Assembly: GCA_002356215.1 (NCBI GenBank)
Contig: AP017959.1
Span: forward strand, 806,001-870,000
Length of the DNA: 64,000 bases
Direction: 5' to 3'
Source: [Synechococcus] sp. NIES-970
Lineage (GTDB): Bacteria; Cyanobacteriota; Cyanobacteriia; Cyanobacteriales; MRBY01
Part shown: positions 48,774-57,778 of the stretch, in pieces
Position numbering within the stretch: the stretch's first letter is position 1
Layout: every line of letters starts with the position of its first letter
Notes under the pieces: model-generated
Told to the model about the DNA's origin: nothing
Database searches by the model: none
The model's input: the letters and a program-made list of their open reading frames with translations, nothing else
Position numbers and translations under genes: made by a program

Positions 48774-49619
48774 TTAGCCCAGGGAATAGTATTCCTTGAA
48801 CCACCCAGGCGCTTCCTGGAGAGCGGCACTTAAAAAACCATGGATTTTTCCGTTGGTGGCGAGGAGTCTACCACTGTCTATTTGTAGGGGGGTTTGATCG
48901 TAGCTAGTGACGGTTCCCCCTGCTTCCCGGAGGATACATATCCCAGCGGCCATATCCCAGGGTTGAATCCCTCTTTCCCAATATCCATCAAGACGACCAC
49001 AGGCCACATCCACGAGGTCTAGGGCAGCAGACCCACCCCGCCTGACCCCTTGGGTTTCGTGGGTGAGGTAGCAAAATTCGATGTAGTTATTGTCTTTGGT
49101 TTGGCGGCGATCGTAGGCAAAGCCAGTGGTGAGTAAGCTCTTTTGGAGTTGGGTGGTCTCTGAGACTTGGATTGGTTGCCGATTTAGGGTCGCCCCTAAT
49201 CCTTGGGCAGCGCGAAAAAGTTCATCGCGATGGGGATTGTACACCACACCGACTAAAGGGTCTCCTGCATATAACAGGGCAATGGAAACCGAAAACATCG
49301 GATAGCCATGGGCGTAGTTGACGGTGCCATCGAGGGGGTCGATCAGCCAGAGATAGGGGCTATTTTTCGCGGTGAGGAATTGGCCCGCTTCTTCGGCGTG
49401 GATCGGAAAATCCGGTAGATGTCTCTGGAGGAGTTCGATGATTACCGCTTCGGAGGCGGTGTCGGCTTCGGTGATCAGATCACCTGGGGTTGCTTTATCA
49501 CGTACCTGTTGGAGATTGCCGTAATACTTTTTTAGGACAGCGCCAGCACTGAGGGCGGCTTCGGTAGCGATGTCGAGGTAAGTTTGACGTTCGGTGGGAG
49601 ACGGAAAGGACATAGGCAT
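48774..49619 (-). CDS. Inositol monophosphatase family protein
   Basis: 281 residues. Both family signatures are present: WLIDPLDGTVNYAHGYP (Asp94, Asp97; metal site) and WDMAAGICILREAGG (about 223-237); the Glu-Glu of IHAEEAG (76-77) supplies another metal ligand. Known: Mg-dependent hydrolysis of inositol-1-phosphate, fructose-1,6-bisphosphate or related sugars; substrate here cannot be told. The start could be the first or third codon, both ATG. Probably cytosolic. Confidence 0.92.
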   Translation of the reverse strand: MPMSFPSPTERQTYLDIATEAALSAGAVLKKYYGNLQQVRDKATPGDLITEADTASEAVIIELLQRHLPDFPIHAEEAGQFLTAKNSPYLWLIDPLDGTVNYAHGYPMFSVSIALLYAGDPLVGVVYNPHRDELFRAAQGLGATLNRQPIQVSETTQLQKSLLTTGFAYDRRQTKDNNYIEFCYLTHETQGVRRGGSAALDLVDVACGRLDGYWERGIQPWDMAAGICILREAGGTVTSYDQTPLQIDSGRLLATNGKIHGFLSAALQEAPGWFKEYYSLG

Positions 49620-49673
49620 GGGGAGCGGTTTTGCTAAAGGTAAGGTGAGGCGATCGCCTTTTTCATCATTGCC

Positions 49674-50042
49674 TTAATCTTCATCGAGGGGCAGCCCAAA
49701 GCGGATCCGCCCTTTGCCGAAATTCCGGCCAAACTGCAGTTCATAAACCTCATCCTCGTCCTGGGTTTCCACCACCAAATCACTCTTGGCATGACTAACG
49801 CACATTAAGGCATAGCCTTGCCGTTGCAAGTCTGGGGAAAGACCCATGGCGTATTTCTGCTCAAGATCACCAGATAAAACTCTGACAGCGCAGGTGGTGC
49901 AGGCTCCATTACGGCACGAGAAAGGAATTTGAAAACCCTGTTTTTCGATACTCCGCAGAATGTACTCATCTTCCGGGACAATAAAAGTCTGGGTTTCGTT
50001 AATTTGCCGATAATTGATTGTGATTTTGTGAGTTTTAGCCAT
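49674..50042 (-). CDS. [2Fe-2S] plant-type ferredoxin with C-terminal extension
   Basis: 122 residues. Cluster ligands Cys43, Cys48, Cys51 and Cys81 fit C-x4-C-x2-C-x29-C (CRNGACTTC and LMC). After about residue 95 an extension of roughly 25 residues (VYELQFGRNFGKGRIRFGLP) goes beyond the length of the main photosynthetic ferredoxin. Similar extended ferredoxins exist in cyanobacteria and in plastids (FdC2-like), where they differ in partner choice. Electron transfer partner is not visible. Divergent from tRNA-Ser. Confidence 0.92.
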   Translation of the reverse strand: MAKTHKITINYRQINETQTFIVPEDEYILRSIEKQGFQIPFSCRNGACTTCAVRVLSGDLEQKYAMGLSPDLQRQGYALMCVSHAKSDLVVETQDEDEVYELQFGRNFGKGRIRFGLPLDED

Positions 50043-50065
50043 GTGACACCAAAAAAAATAAAAAG

Positions 50066-50093
50066 TTGCCTTTTCCTTTGGTTATTGTATAAT
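50066..50093 (+). promoter_or_regulatory. Promoter of tRNA-Ser
   Basis: TTGCCT (50066-50071), 16-nt spacer, and consensus TATAAT (50088-50093), preceded by TG one base away. It ends 19 nt before the tRNA. It overlaps the leader of the divergent ferredoxin gene. Confidence 0.75.
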
Positions 50094-50112
50094 CATTAAC
50101 CGTGCCCCATCT

Positions 50113-50199
50113 GGAGAGATGGCCGAGTGGTTGAAGGCGCAGCACTGGAAATGCTGTTTAGGGGTAACTCTAACGAGGGTTCGAATCCCTCTCTCTCCG
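50113..50199 (+). tRNA. tRNA-Ser (GGA)
   Basis: 87 nt with a long variable arm, as expected for a class II tRNA. Acceptor GGAGAGA / TCTCTCC, D arm GGCCGAGTGGTTGAAGGC, anticodon loop CTGGAAA (anticodon at 50147-50149), T arm GGGTTCGAATCCC, discriminator G. Reads TCC and TCT codons. Confidence 0.97.
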
Positions 50200-50214
50200 T
50201 TCTAAATTTAGAAC
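50199..50214. repeat. Perfect 16-nt palindrome at tRNA-Ser 3' end
   Basis: GTTCTAAATTTAGAAC begins at the discriminator base of the tRNA. It may guide processing or be a chance palindrome. Confidence 0.6.
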
Positions 50215-50228
50215 TTAATTTCTCAAAG

Positions 50229-50254
50229 AGCCCCGGAATAATCCAGGGCTTTTT
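50229..50254 (+). terminator. Terminator after tRNA-Ser
   Basis: AGCCCCGG pairs with CCAGGGCT (one mismatch) followed by TTTT. Confidence 0.75.
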
Positions 50255-50286
50255 GGGTTAGTAATGTAGGAATATAGAGATGTCAC

Positions 50287-52227
50287 TTATGCCAATTCTG
50301 CGAGTTCCAGCCAACGTTCGGTTTTGGTTTCGATGTCATGGTTGAGGGTTTCTAGTTCCATAGATAGGGCTTGGAGCTGCTCGTAGTCGGTCTGGTTGGC
50401 GAGTTTAGTTTGTAATGCTTCCCGTTGAGCTTCTAGTTCCGGAATAATCTCATGTTCGAGTTGCTCTAACTCACGGCGTTGGTAGTTTGACAAACGACGG
50501 GAAGGGGTCGATTTTGGTGCACTGGTAGCTTGGGGTGCCGGGGCGATCGCCTGGGGCTTTACAGCAGGTTGTGTTTTTTTAGGTTGGGCGTCTAGGGCAT
50601 TTTTCGCTTCCTCTGCCTTTTTGTAGTCCAGATAAATTGAATAATTGCCTGGATATTGACGTATTTGACCGCCTCCTTCGAGGGCAAAGATTGTGTTCAC
50701 TGTTCGGTCTAGAAAGTAGCGATCATGGGCAACAATAATCACACAGCCATTAAAATCTTCGAGATAATCCTCAAGAATTGAAAGGGTTTGCACATCAAGA
50801 TCATTAGTCGGTTCATCAAGGATTAAAAGATTAGGCGCGGCCATTAAAATCTTGAGCAAAAAGAGGCGGCGTTTTTCACCTCCAGAGAGTTTATGAATGG
50901 GCGCATATTGTTGGTCTGGGGGAAACAAAAATCGCTCCAACATTTGGGAAGCACTAATCTGAGTTCCGTCCGCAGTTTGCACATAGGTAGCCACATTCTT
51001 AATGTAGTCAATGACCCTTTGATTTTGGGTAGATTCTCCTAAAAGATCATCGGAATGCTGGTCGAAATAGCCAACATGAATCGTACCGCCGACTTCAACC
51101 TTGCCACTGTCAGGCTCTAGGCGTTCGGTAATCAGGTTTAAAAAGGTTGATTTCCCGGCCCCATTACCACCAATAATCCCAATGCGATCTTCTGGGGTAA
51201 ATTCATAGCTAAAGTCTTTGACAATCGGGCGATCGCCAAAGGTTTTACACAGGTTTTCCACAACAACAACTTTTTTGCCAATGCGCCGTCCAGGGGTATC
51301 AATTTCCACCTTACCCTGTGCTTCCTTAAAAGTTTTATTCCGCATCTCTGTAATACGATCAATGCGAGCTTTTTGTTTTGTACTACGTGCTTTTGGCCCT
51401 CGCTTCAACCATTCTAATTCTCGCCGCAAGACCCCTTTGTGTTTTTGTTGGCTACTAGCAGCAGATTCCTCTGCAAGGGCTTTTTTTTCTAAATAATAAG
51501 AATAATTTCCGGCGTAACCATAGAGATCACCGCGATCAATTTCCACAATTCGAGTCGTCACTTGATCAAGAAAGTAACGGTCGTGGGTAATTAATAATAA
51601 TGCCCCTGAAAATTGCTTGAGATAATCCTGTAAGCATTCCACGGAATCCGCGTCTAAATGGTTGGTCGGCTCATCCATTAATAGCAATTCTGGTTCAGAT
51701 AAAAGAGCGGAAGCAAGGGCAATCCGTTTTCGATAGCCCCCGGACAAATCACCTACTTTCGCTTCAAAATCATCAATCCCTAATTTACTTAAAATTACCT
51801 TTGCTTTGGTTTCCACTTCCCAGGCATTGAGGGCATCCATTTTTTCAGTGATGCGGGTCAAGTCTCCCATTAGAGCGTTGAGTTCATCTCCCGTTGCCTT
51901 TGCCATTTTATGGGAAAGATCTTCATAGGCTTTCACCCATTTCATTTGTTCACCACAGTTCGCAAAAATTTGATCCAAAACAGTATTTTCAGGATCAATT
52001 TCTGGCTGTTGGGGTAAATAAATAATTCTTGCCCCTGATCGCACAAGTCTTTTGCCGCCATCGATGGGTTCGATGCCTGCAATCATTTTCAATAGGGTCG
52101 ATTTACCGCCACCATTGACACCAATTAAACCAACTTTATCCGCATCATCAATAATGAGGTTTGCTTCACGGAGAATTTCTTTAATGCCAAAATCTTTTTT
52201 GATGCTTTGGAGGTTAATGATACTCAT
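50287..52227 (-). CDS. ABC-F family ATPase (Uup-like)
   Basis: 646 residues with two ABC domains and no membrane span. First domain: Walker A GVNGGGKST (36-44), signature LSGGYRKR, Walker B LLLMDEPTNH. The linker is Lys/Arg-rich (RRELEWLKRGPKARSTKQKARI). Second domain: GGNGAGKST, LSGGEKRR, LLILDEPTND. The C-terminus from about 575 is a charged coiled coil (LEQLEHEIIPELEAQREALQ) like the Uup tail. Known: ABC-F proteins act on the ribosome or, for Uup, in DNA repair and ribosome function. Exact subfamily not fixed. Confidence 0.92.
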   Translation of the reverse strand: MSIINLQSIKKDFGIKEILREANLIIDDADKVGLIGVNGGGKSTLLKMIAGIEPIDGGKRLVRSGARIIYLPQQPEIDPENTVLDQIFANCGEQMKWVKAYEDLSHKMAKATGDELNALMGDLTRITEKMDALNAWEVETKAKVILSKLGIDDFEAKVGDLSGGYRKRIALASALLSEPELLLMDEPTNHLDADSVECLQDYLKQFSGALLLITHDRYFLDQVTTRIVEIDRGDLYGYAGNYSYYLEKKALAEESAASSQQKHKGVLRRELEWLKRGPKARSTKQKARIDRITEMRNKTFKEAQGKVEIDTPGRRIGKKVVVVENLCKTFGDRPIVKDFSYEFTPEDRIGIIGGNGAGKSTFLNLITERLEPDSGKVEVGGTIHVGYFDQHSDDLLGESTQNQRVIDYIKNVATYVQTADGTQISASQMLERFLFPPDQQYAPIHKLSGGEKRRLFLLKILMAAPNLLILDEPTNDLDVQTLSILEDYLEDFNGCVIIVAHDRYFLDRTVNTIFALEGGGQIRQYPGNYSIYLDYKKAEEAKNALDAQPKKTQPAVKPQAIAPAPQATSAPKSTPSRRLSNYQRRELEQLEHEIIPELEAQREALQTKLANQTDYEQLQALSMELETLNHDIETKTERWLELAELA

Positions 52228-52238
52228 TTTTTGTGGAA

Positions 52239-52718
52239 TTATTGTAATGTTTTGAAGTTCAGATACTTGCCGAATTTTTTTTGTGATACTTCTAATTGAT
52301 TAGTTAGCCAGATCAACTTTTTTGCTTTCTTGTCTGCATACATATTTCGATCATCTTGAGATAGATTCTTTTCAGCAAGTAATTGACTAACAGTAAGTAT
52401 CTCCAGAGACTCTTCTCTAATACTTTTTATATATTTGTAGATTTCTTCATCAAATAAGAAGATTGATTCCTGAATATTCTCGTCAAGCTCTGCTAAACGG
52501 CTGTCATGCCAGGCTTGTGGTTCAATCCATGAAGGATGATTACATATAGATATGGTGAATTTTATTACATGACGAAAGATATGTAGCCGTCGATCATATA
52601 GATCAAATTTTAGTCGATACCTATTAATTCTATACTGTTGATATGCGACATAAGTGGTAATACAAGCTGCAATAACAGCAGGGCTTGTAATGATTTCAAT
52701 AAATTCTTCGAGCATCAT
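52239..52718 (-). CDS. AT-rich orphan protein with one N-terminal membrane span
   Basis: 159 residues of unknown function. One hydrophobic segment at about 9-26 (ITSPAVIAACITTYVAY) is followed by a basic stretch (YQQYRINRYRLKFDLYDRR) and a long helical, charged C-terminal part. This form (single anchor, then a helical cytoplasmic domain) is common in small unnamed proteins of mobile or sporadic gene pools. The gene and its flanks are markedly AT-rich and contain no HIP1 site, unlike neighbours, suggesting recent acquisition. No clear ribosome binding site is seen. It lies 11 bp upstream of the ABC-F start on the same strand. Confidence 0.7.
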   Translation of the reverse strand: MMLEEFIEIITSPAVIAACITTYVAYQQYRINRYRLKFDLYDRRLHIFRHVIKFTISICNHPSWIEPQAWHDSRLAELDENIQESIFLFDEEIYKYIKSIREESLEILTVSQLLAEKNLSQDDRNMYADKKAKKLIWLTNQLEVSQKKFGKYLNFKTLQ

Positions 52719-52826
52719 ATGTAAGCATGAAACTTTTTTGTCTATTAGAAAAAAATAGGATGATTCGTAACAGTTTTAATATCAACCCTGAACAAAACAT
52801 CCTATATAGTCACAATAATGCAGTCT

Positions 52827-54641
52827 TTAAAAGTTAGTGTGGCTTGTATTTGCCTCCACTAGACGGGAAATCACTTCAGCCATACCGATCGCCCCTAGTT
52901 CACCAGAAGCACGGGTACGAATGCTTAAACTGTTGGTTTCCACTTCTTTTGCGCCGGCGATCGCCATGACAGGGATTTTCTGCTTCTCGGCGTTGCGGAT
53001 GAGTTTACCGAGACGTTCACCCGATGCGTCGGCGATCGCCCGAATACCCAGAGCTTGCAGTTTGTCGGCTTGCTCCTTGGCGTAATCGTAAAATTCATCG
53101 CTGACGGGCAAAATCCGCACCTGTTCGGGAGCCAACCAGAGGGGGAAATCCCCCGCATATTCCTCGATCAGAATGCCGATTAAACGCTCCAAGGAACCAA
53201 AGGGCGCACGGTGAATCATCACGGGACGTTGGCGTGTACCATCCTCGGCGACATATTCCAGTTCAAAGCGTTCGGGCAAATTGTAATCCACCTGAACCGT
53301 TCCCAGTTGCCATTCCCGCTCAAGGACATCTTGGAAAATAAAGTCGAGTTTAGGACCATAGAAAGCGGCTTCCCCCTCGGCTTCAAAATAGTCCATATCC
53401 AGTTGGGTAACGGCTTTGCGGATGGCGTTTTGTGCCTTTTCCCAAACCTCATCGGAGCCAATATATTTATCCGAATTGGGATCGCGGAAACTCAGACGCG
53501 CCTTGAAATTCTTCAGTTGCAGGCTCTTGAACACCGTCAAAATCAGGTCAACCACGTTAAAGAATTCTTTTTCCAGTTGATCCGGCGTGACAAACAGGTG
53601 CGAATCGTCCACCGTAAAGCCGCGCACACGGGTTAAACCGCCCAATTCGCCAGATTGTTCGTAACGATAAACCGTCCCAAATTCCGCCAGACGGATCGGC
53701 AATTCACGGTAGGAACGCAGTTGATCTTTATAGATTTGGATGTGGAAAGGACAGTTCATCGGCTTCATTACAAAACCCTGTTCTGCCAATCGTTCTGCGT
53801 CGCCATCCGCCATCATCGGGAACATATCCTCGCGGTAGTTCTGCCAGTGACCGGACACTTTAAACAGATCCACACGGGCGATGTGGGGCGTAACAACCCC
53901 TTGATAGCCGCGTTTGGTCTGTTCAGCTTTGAGGAAATTTTCGAGGGTGGAACGGATTAAGGTGCCCTTCGGCGTCCAGAGGGGTAAACCAGGACCCACT
54001 TGATCGGAGAAGATAAACAGTCCCAGTTCTTTACCCAGTTTGCGGTGATCACGTTTGAGGGCTTCTTCCTTGCGCCGTTGATATTCTTTAAGCTGTTCGG
54101 GGGTTTCCCAGGCTGTGCCATAGATGCGCTGTAACTGTTGACGGTTTTCATCGCCACGCCAATAGGCTCCGGCGACAGATTCGAGGGCGATCGCCTTAGG
54201 ATTAATATCGCCTGTATTTTCCACGTGGGGACCCGCACAGAGATCCCACCATTGATCGCCCAGGTAATAGAGGGTGATCGGGTCATGGATGCCTTCGAGG
54301 ATTTCCAGTTTGTAGGGTTCGTTAATCGCCTGAATCCGCTTTTCCGCCTCGGCCCGGGGAATTTCTTCACGGATCACAGGCAATTTTTTCTTGATGATCT
54401 TCACCATCTCTTTTTTGATCGCCTTGAGATCCGCTTCGCTGAAGGGTTCTTTTTTATCAAAATCGTAGTAAAACCCATTTTCTGTCCAGGGGCCAATGGT
54501 GACCTGCGCATCGGGGAAAAGCTTTTGCACTGCCATCGCCATGACGTGGGAAGTGGTGTGACGAATCCGTTTGAGGCTGTCTGATTCGCTCGTTTTCGGC
54601 AGTTTCATCGGTTCGAGTTGTTCCCCAATTGCCTGATCCAT
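52827..54641 (-). CDS. thrS: Threonine-tRNA ligase, without N-terminal TGS domain
   Basis: 604 residues. It lacks the N-terminal TGS domain of the usual ~640-residue bacterial enzyme but keeps the editing domain (His28 and His32 in HTTSHVM; CAGPHV near 137). The class II catalytic core has the zinc-site Cys in MNCPFH (about 296), TRVRGF (motif 2) and the later zinc-site His in MIHRAPFGSLER. The C-terminal anticodon domain begins near 495 (LAPEQVRILPVSD). Charges tRNA-Thr in the cytosol. Editing should be active judging from the conserved residues. Confidence 0.96.
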   Translation of the reverse strand: MDQAIGEQLEPMKLPKTSESDSLKRIRHTTSHVMAMAVQKLFPDAQVTIGPWTENGFYYDFDKKEPFSEADLKAIKKEMVKIIKKKLPVIREEIPRAEAEKRIQAINEPYKLEILEGIHDPITLYYLGDQWWDLCAGPHVENTGDINPKAIALESVAGAYWRGDENRQQLQRIYGTAWETPEQLKEYQRRKEEALKRDHRKLGKELGLFIFSDQVGPGLPLWTPKGTLIRSTLENFLKAEQTKRGYQGVVTPHIARVDLFKVSGHWQNYREDMFPMMADGDAERLAEQGFVMKPMNCPFHIQIYKDQLRSYRELPIRLAEFGTVYRYEQSGELGGLTRVRGFTVDDSHLFVTPDQLEKEFFNVVDLILTVFKSLQLKNFKARLSFRDPNSDKYIGSDEVWEKAQNAIRKAVTQLDMDYFEAEGEAAFYGPKLDFIFQDVLEREWQLGTVQVDYNLPERFELEYVAEDGTRQRPVMIHRAPFGSLERLIGILIEEYAGDFPLWLAPEQVRILPVSDEFYDYAKEQADKLQALGIRAIADASGERLGKLIRNAEKQKIPVMAIAGAKEVETNSLSIRTRASGELGAIGMAEVISRLVEANTSHTNF

Positions 54642-54738
54642 GTTTTGAATGCGCTCCTTATTGCTCGAAAAATGCTCAGAAAAGTTTAGCAGGTCGTTAT
54701 TCTATGTTATCTGCTCCCTGGTGGCGATCGGCGCTAAA

Positions 54739-55221
54739 TCAGATGTTATTCCGCAAGCCACAGGACGCGGCATAGGCGATCGCCATGGCATCGACACTAT
54801 CATCAATGGGAATAGACGCCAGGTTAAAAATGGACTGGATGAGTAGCGCCACTTCTTTTTTATCGGCTTTGGCGTTGCCGATGTGACATTTCCAACTGGA
54901 TTGGTGCAGATAAATCGGTTCGATCTGCAATTCCCGCCAACTGACGAGGTTTAAAACACCTAATCCCTGTAATACGCCCCCCGCCGCTTTGATCTGACGG
55001 CTAAAAAAAGGCATCTCAATGGCGATCGCCTGGGGTTGAAATTCCGTTAATAGTTCTGTGTAATCCTGCTCAATTTCCAGGAGTCGTTGGGGCGTAGAAA
55101 GATGTTTTTCCGTTTCAATAATGCCGTAATCAAGAATCGTCGGCAGCGCTTGTCCCTGTTCCTCTAAAACGGCCCAGCCAATAATCGCTAATCCGGGATC
55201 AATACCAAGCCAACGCTTCAT
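54739..55221 (-). CDS. ruvC: Crossover junction endodeoxyribonuclease RuvC
   Basis: 160 residues. The nuclease start GIDPGLAIIGWAV carries catalytic Asp8; IAIEMPFF supplies a Glu near 70, and the last Asp pair is in PIDDSVDAMAIAYA (about 138-145). Resolves Holliday junctions with RuvAB in the cytosol. It ends 97 bp upstream of the thrS start, same strand. Confidence 0.95.
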   Translation of the reverse strand: MKRWLGIDPGLAIIGWAVLEEQGQALPTILDYGIIETEKHLSTPQRLLEIEQDYTELLTEFQPQAIAIEMPFFSRQIKAAGGVLQGLGVLNLVSWRELQIEPIYLHQSSWKCHIGNAKADKKEVALLIQSIFNLASIPIDDSVDAMAIAYAASCGLRNNI

Positions 55222-55234
55222 AGTACAGCACTTC

Positions 55235-55397
55235 TCATGACGGTGTAAGACAGTAGCAGTCGTGGGGATAGTCGTTCTTGAACTGCGCCTCGCTCGTCAG
55301 CATCTTACCGCGATGGCCTAACCTGCTGAACAACTCATCCCACCAATTGCTTAAAGCTCCCTAGGACATGGGCATCAGCAACAAGCAGAATTCTGAC
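55235..55397 (-). pseudogene. Frameshifted coding-like remnant
   Basis: Read on the minus strand, two overlapping frames look coding. The first, just after the kinase stop, gives RILLVADAHVLGSFKQLVG and stop. The second starts inside it at the AAGCAATTGG region and gives NWWDELFSRLGHRGKMLTSE followed by AQFKNDYPHDCYCLTPS and a TGA at 55235-55237. Together they look like the C-terminus of one protein broken by a single frameshift, perhaps a transposase end. The family is not recognised. No terminal inverted repeats or target duplication are evident. Confidence 0.35.
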
Positions 55398-55398
55398 C

Positions 55399-57627
55399 CT
55401 AAAGCCAAGGCACAATTTCCCGTAGGGTATCCCGCAGCAATTTTTTGAGATTTTCGGCGCCTTCTTCGGCATTTTCCTGGGCTTGCTCCCGCTGGAGTTG
55501 TTCCTCCACAACCTGGCGATCCTCTAAAATTTGTTCGTCATTGGGCCTGTACTGGAGAGCCTGATCATAGGCAGCAATCGCGACTTCATATTGTCCCAAA
55601 ATTTGATAGGCTCTGCCGAGGCGGGCCCAAGTGTCTCCGTCAGCATCATCAAGGCGGAGGGCATTTTCATAGGCGGCGATCGCCTCGGGGTAGTTTTCAG
55701 CGCTGTAGAGTAAATTTCCCAAATTACGCCAACTGGGGCGATCATCACTCTTTAGGGCAACGGTGCGCTGATAAGCAGCAATCGCTGTGGGGTAATCTTC
55801 ATTATTTTCAGCATTCCAAGCGAGATGATACCAAGCGCGGTCATTATTTGGCTCCAGGCGTGTCACGTTGACAAAGGCATCCTGGGCGGCGGGGTAATTG
55901 CGCAGTTGGTTCTGGGTCATGCCCAGGCTATACCAAGCGGCGGCATAGTCGGGTTTCAGGTCCACCACCCGGCGATAGGCGTCCCGGGCATTACGGTGTC
56001 GTTGCAATTTGCTGTAGCTGTTGCCCTGCTGATACCAAAGATCTGCATTTTGGTCATCGAGACGGATGGCCTGTTGGTAGGCGGCGATCGCCTCGCCATA
56101 TTCTTCCCGACCGTGGTGAATCAAGCCCTTTTCAAACCAGGCCCACACCTGTTGCCGATCTAGGTCTAAAAAGCTGTCTAAGCTACTGAGGGCGGCACCG
56201 GTTTCCCCCTGGGCAAGGTGGATTCTGGCTTTGGTTTCCCAGACTGGTGCTTGGCGAGAATTTACTTCGATGGCGCGGTCTAAAAAACCAAGAGCTTGGT
56301 CGTATTGTCGGCGATCACCTGCAATTTTTCCTTTTCCCCACCAGGCTTCCCAGCGTCGTTCATTGATTTCTAGCAGGTCATCATAGGCTTGAATCGCTTC
56401 ATCCAATCGTCCTAAAGCCTGTAAAACCTGAGCTTTCCCCAGAAGCGCCCCTTGGTGCTTGGGATCTGTGCGTAAAACCTGGCCATACTGGGCAAGGGCC
56501 GCTTCATATTGATTCTCTGCCTGGAGTACTTGGGCCTCTTCATACTGGGCGAGTAGAGCTTGCCGCGCCGACCACCAGCGCAAGCCCACATTGGCCCCGA
56601 GACCGAGACTCACCAAGGCGGTTAAACCCAAGCCCAGGAGGGCTGCTTTGACGATTTGTTCCCGATTGGGGTTGAGGCGTTGGTACTGCTGGGAAATCGC
56701 TGTGGAAACCCGGCTCAGAGGTCGGGCGATCGCCGTTTGGGGTAATTGCCGAATCTGGCTCACCGCTTGGGCAATGGCAGTCCCGGGTTGAGTGGGGTTT
56801 AATTCTTGCAACGCTTGCTGTACTGCCTGGGCCTTGGTGAAACGCTCCCGAAAATCGTGGCGCACCATTTTTTGTAAAATCTGCGCTAGATCTTTGGGGA
56901 TATCTACCAAATCTTGCCATTGCACTTCCCCGGTTTTGGGGTCGGTGGGGAGGCTATGGGGCGATCGCCCGGTGAGGGCTTCGATGGCGATCATCCCCGC
57001 TGCGTAGATATCACTCGAAAATTGGGGCCGTCCCTGGGCCTGCTCACTGGGGAAATAGCCCTGGGTGCCGATGGCAACGGTGGCCCGACCAGAGGTACTC
57101 ACAAACTGCGTTGTGACCTGTTTCACCGCCCCAAAATCAATCAAACAGAGTTTTTGGTCCGTTTGGCGTCGGATTAGATTACTGGGGTTTAAGTCCCGAT
57201 GGATCACCTGATGGCTATGGATAAAGGTTAAAAGCCCAAGGATTTCCTGTAGGAGGGCGATCGCCTCCTCTGGGGTAAAAGGGGGCCGATTTTGTAATTC
57301 CGCCCAGAAACTTTCCCCTTCGATGTATTCTTCAACCAGATAAAAATCTTGACCTTCCTCAAAATAGGCAAATAATTGGGGAATTTGCGGATGTTGCCCC
57401 AATTCATCCAAAATTTTTGCCTCTGTCTCAAACAAACGCCGGGCTGTGGCCAAAGTCGTCGCGTCGGTGGTCTGGGGTTTAAGAAGCTTCACCACACAGA
57501 TGGGCCGCTTCGGAAGATCTTGGTCTTCTGCCAAAAAAGTCGCCCCAAATCCCCCCTGGGCCAATTCCCGGAGGATCTGATAACGTCCGCGCAGAACTTT
57601 TCCTGGAGTTAAGAGAGAGGCGGTCAT
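55399..57627 (-). CDS. Ser/Thr protein kinase with C-terminal TPR repeats
   Basis: About 742 residues. Kinase domain about 16-280: glycine loop LAQGGFGAT, Lys47, HRDLNPSNLI, IDFGAVK, GYFPSEQ. The active-site loop has Asn after Leu (HRDLN), as in several cyanobacterial kinases. A hydrophobic stretch near 333-355 (AALLGLGLTALVSLGLG) may be a membrane span. About ten TPR repeats follow (about 370-720; ALAQYGQVLRTDPKHQGALL, AIAAYQQAIRLDDQNADLWY). Kinase inside, TPR probably outside or in the periplasm is inference. Start at the ATG at 57627; a TTG 54 nt upstream is in frame. Substrate unknown. Confidence 0.92.
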   Translation of the reverse strand: MTASLLTPGKVLRGRYQILRELAQGGFGATFLAEDQDLPKRPICVVKLLKPQTTDATTLATARRLFETEAKILDELGQHPQIPQLFAYFEEGQDFYLVEEYIEGESFWAELQNRPPFTPEEAIALLQEILGLLTFIHSHQVIHRDLNPSNLIRRQTDQKLCLIDFGAVKQVTTQFVSTSGRATVAIGTQGYFPSEQAQGRPQFSSDIYAAGMIAIEALTGRSPHSLPTDPKTGEVQWQDLVDIPKDLAQILQKMVRHDFRERFTKAQAVQQALQELNPTQPGTAIAQAVSQIRQLPQTAIARPLSRVSTAISQQYQRLNPNREQIVKAALLGLGLTALVSLGLGANVGLRWWSARQALLAQYEEAQVLQAENQYEAALAQYGQVLRTDPKHQGALLGKAQVLQALGRLDEAIQAYDDLLEINERRWEAWWGKGKIAGDRRQYDQALGFLDRAIEVNSRQAPVWETKARIHLAQGETGAALSSLDSFLDLDRQQVWAWFEKGLIHHGREEYGEAIAAYQQAIRLDDQNADLWYQQGNSYSKLQRHRNARDAYRRVVDLKPDYAAAWYSLGMTQNQLRNYPAAQDAFVNVTRLEPNNDRAWYHLAWNAENNEDYPTAIAAYQRTVALKSDDRPSWRNLGNLLYSAENYPEAIAAYENALRLDDADGDTWARLGRAYQILGQYEVAIAAYDQALQYRPNDEQILEDRQVVEEQLQREQAQENAEEGAENLKKLLRDTLREIVPWL

Positions 57628-57778
57628 CGGCGAATGGCGATAGAAAGAAGTGGGTTTAGATTGTTGGGTGAGAAATGGCAAAGGTCAGCAGGAGCTTTTT
57701 TACCAGTGAGTTGTCAGGAGATGTTGTATTTAGCATTTTTTCTATGGTAATCGCTGCTTTGGGAAATCGGTCTAGGTC

